From contig BFEA01000167.1 of assembly GCA_003427395.1 (NCBI GenBank), positions 1,199,189 through 1,245,498 of the forward strand: a DNA stretch of 46,310 nt, given 5' to 3'. Shown here piece after piece: positions 44,080-46,310 of this stretch. Both the position numbers and the translations under genes were made by a program. Source of the stretch: Chara braunii (taxonomy: Eukaryota > Streptophyta > Charophyceae > Charales > Characeae). Each line of letters starts with the position of its first letter. Positions within the stretch are counted from its first letter, which is position 1. Below the pieces are notes generated by a model that worked only from the letters and a program-made list of their open reading frames with translations, did no database searches and was not told the origin of the DNA.

Positions 44080-44682
44080 TCATAGCGGAGCTCGACCTTG
44101 ATTGGATACGGAGCGATGGCATCTCGACATTTCGGGCCGGATTTGAACTACCCGTGTCCCATCTCTGCGTTATGTATGCAAAAACGGAGGCGGTACACAG
44201 TGATCTTACCTTCGGAAGTTTTTGATTCAAGCATCCTAAACAAGACGCATCTCCATCCCCTAGCAGACGAATTTTGGTAAGCTCGGGGTGATCTGGGAAC
44301 ATGAACCATTCCTTGGGTATCAGCCGTAATCTCTGTTCTACCAATCTGCTAAGAGCCTCCTAAGAGATCCTAGCGTCGAGGAGAGGGGTAAAGAGCTTAA
44401 CCTTTGTACTCCGCGTTTGAACAAAGAATCAAGGGGTAAGGATATCGGGGATATTCCTAACTGCGATGTCAGAGCCATAAATCCTGCGAGCGATATTAAG
44501 GATGTCTAAAGGCATCGGAGGAGCTGAGATGGGGTGGGAGGGAACGGCGGTCATACCTTGCTCCACAGACCAGGCAAGTACAAAAGTCCCCTCCACTGTG
44601 GCTAGGAAGAGGAGCGGGAGAAGATGTTTTTCCCAAACTCCATCACCCCCTTTCGAACTTGTAGCTTGACGTCTGTTCCTCT

Positions 44683-46173
44683 TCAAGTTGGCTGATCCTT
44701 GCGCGTGGTCATGCCTCGGAGTTGACGATGTTGACAATTCCCCATCGATTTCCTCGTGGGAGTGGTCTCTCTCCTTGTTCCATGACTGGGACCTTCAGTA
44801 TCACGATCATGTGCCGACCGTGCTTCCCCGCCTCCACCAATTACACCACTCGATGACACTGCCCCCTTGTTCCTTCCAGTCGCCCCCGGGCCCGTGGGTG
44901 CTTGGGCTGCGCTTCTGTCCCCCTGTAGAGCATCTCCTCTTCTGGACTTTTCCGCGTTCGTAACTTCAAGTGAGTAAGAGGGGTTGTCCCTGATGGTCAT
45001 GCCTCCAGGTCTCATCCGACTGGAATGGCCATCTCCTCCTCCTGACGACTTCAATGGTCCTGAATACGAAGGTTGACTTTGTCTTCGCCCCTCCCTGCTA
45101 TTGGCCGGTGAACGTCTTGGTTCACTCGACGATCTCCCTGGCTCGGGTGTTCCTCTCCCTTGACTACGACCGTCGTGGGAACTTGAATGATGCGTTCCAT
45201 TGGATAATGACGAGGCGCTTGAGGCCGGACTCGGTTCCCTCCTCCGTGCTTGCCTTGTACAATCCTCTGCGAGATGAAAATAGCGGCGGCACCGGCTACA
45301 CCAAGGAGTCTGAGCATTAGCCACCTTGAGTTTTATCAATTGGCCTTGAAAGGTAGTAAAAGAGATGGACTCCTTGAGTCTTGGGAGTGCCTCCAGCGCC
45401 ATGTCCATTCTGACGTTGATCAAACGAGGCGTCCTTGCATCCTTCTCGGAAGGATAGAGTTTAATTACTTGACCGATTGACTGTTCCGCAGCTGACTCCA
45501 AATAGCAGTAGGCGTCGATAGGCACGTCGAGTACTCTTATCCAAAAATAATTCTGCATCGCATCCTTTCTTGCATCTTGAATTTCCTTCTTCGTTAACCA
45601 AGGCTTGAAAGCGATGCTATGCCACCTTACCCTAAGGGCCACTCTAGTCTCTCCTTCCTGAAGCATCCATTCGGTGACCCGAACGTCTTTCGCTATGTAC
45701 GGTAGTACATTGCTGGACTCGATACACACCCTTCCACGAGTGATAGAGGGGTCAAATCTAGCCTCCCCCATCCAAATGTCCTCATAAGCTCGGACGACGT
45801 CCTCTTTAATCCGCTTGGGCAGGTTCTTTGACCCTTCCTGGAAGATGACCGTTACGGTCCTCTCTTTCAACCACTTGACTTTGATCTCATCCAAGGATGG
45901 GTTCAAAGTGAAGTGTGCTTAATTTCCATCCTCCTTCAATTCACCAATGTCCCAGCCTGCCGGGAGAATCCCGATGTCGAAACACTTCGCAAGCATGTCC
46001 CTCACGCGATCCTCCTCCACCCAGTAGTTGGTTTCTGCTGGGGGAGGGGATCTATTCTGAGGGTTTGCCACTTCCTCCTCCTCCGTCACCCGTGGCCTTG
46101 GAGACGCCGCTTCTCCATCAGCTCCAATCATCCCCACGTCGCCTCCGTGTGGTCGAGTTTCGTCAACTTCCAT
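44683..46173 (-). pseudogene. LINE ORF1: gag-like RNA-binding protein with CCHC knuckle, one in-frame stop
   Basis: The likely start is the ATG at 46173 (MEVDETRPHGG), although the frame is open from 46269. TAA at 45919-45921 interrupts it after WDIGELKEDGN, and the same frame then runs to 44683. The middle holds the DUF4283-type region (WLKERTVTVIFQEG, VVRAYEDIWMGEA, KPWLTKKEIQDARKDAM, NYFWIRVLDVPIDAYCYLES). A zinc knuckle follows, WCSRCRRYFHLAEDC, which fits CX2CX4HX4C. The C-terminus is long, Ser/Arg/Gly-rich and probably disordered. A different frame, 44737-44429, continues with coding-like composition, suggesting a frameshift near the end. Partner of ORF2 in the ribonucleoprotein. Confidence 0.88.
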
Positions 46174-46310
46174 GGTAACTCTGCTTTCGAAAAAGCAATC
46201 AGGCTTCACAAACTTGAGAGAAGACAATTGTACGGACTCTCGACAACTTCTTGCAATCAATGAGTTCATGTCACGCGCTCAAAGCGTGAAAACGAAGTCA
46301 AGTCAAGAAC

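Larger units (their letters stand above)
39323..46310 (-). mobile_element. L1-type non-LTR retrotransposon, nearly full length, inactivated
   Basis: Reading the minus strand, the element runs from ORF1 (start about 46173) through ORF2 (44079-39968) and a 3' UTR (39967-39351). It has AATAAA at 39375-39370 and a 28-base A tail at 39350-39323. The order gag-like ORF1 with a CCHC knuckle, apurinic-type endonuclease, reverse transcriptase and terminal Cys/His segment is that of plant L1 elements. The 5' end is probably near or beyond the window edge, so a target-site duplication cannot be tested. Several stops and frameshifts make it non-functional. Confidence 0.92.

Overview
The window is eukaryotic nuclear DNA, most likely from a streptophyte green alga or plant. 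Long introns with GT-AG borders separate the exons of a plant-specific TIME FOR COFFEE (TIC)-like gene. Plant-type LINE and hAT transposon remains and dense microsatellites fill the rest. A charophyte such as Chara fits the long introns and repeat load, but this is inference. The assembly is a gapped draft: N runs at 15961-16098 and 28093-28810, a single N at 19433 beside a G homopolymer, and a sequencing-library adaptor junction left in at 25969-26006.

Layout. (1) 1-22330: the 3' portion of one plus-strand gene, the TIC-like gene. Six exons can be defined by splice sites and phase: 2241-2394, 6558-6642, 8345-8791, 10094-10456, 10918-14485 and 21801-22330. Together they give about 1,714 codons plus a stop. 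The first exon or exons lie upstream, or are unrecognised in 1-2240. The protein carries the TIC-like AGWPPL and KRCATH regions and a very large Gln-rich exon. Its introns hold a retroposed U6 snRNA copy with poly-A tail and target-site duplication, a 161-bp triplicated repeat, GA/CT-rich composite repeats, and an 801-bp exact duplication that is probably an assembly error. (2) 22331-28092: no gene recognised. It holds short tandem repeats and an inverted second copy of the pyrimidine-rich repeat block seen at 16.4-21 kb. (3) 28929-32044, minus strand: a broken hAT-family transposase with DUF659-like and hAT C-terminal dimerisation segments. (4) 32090-33744: a second copy of the composite repeat at 3540-5128. 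(5) 33750-39320: mostly non-coding, with one weak hypothetical exon, a fragment of LINE ORF1, a 455-bp Harbinger-like MITE with 25-bp terminal inverted repeats and TTA duplications, and a perfect 168-bp palindrome. (6) 39323-46310, minus strand: a nearly full-length but inactivated L1-type LINE with poly-A tail, AATAAA signal, ORF2 (endonuclease, reverse transcriptase, zinc-finger-like end) and ORF1 (gag-like with a CCHC knuckle).

Only the TIC-like gene looks like an intact host gene. Everything else I can name is mobile-element debris, satellite-like sequence or assembly artefact. I found no operon-like or clearly new molecular system. The observations most worth checking are the U6 retrocopy, the MITE, the palindrome, the composite repeat family and the assembly artefacts.
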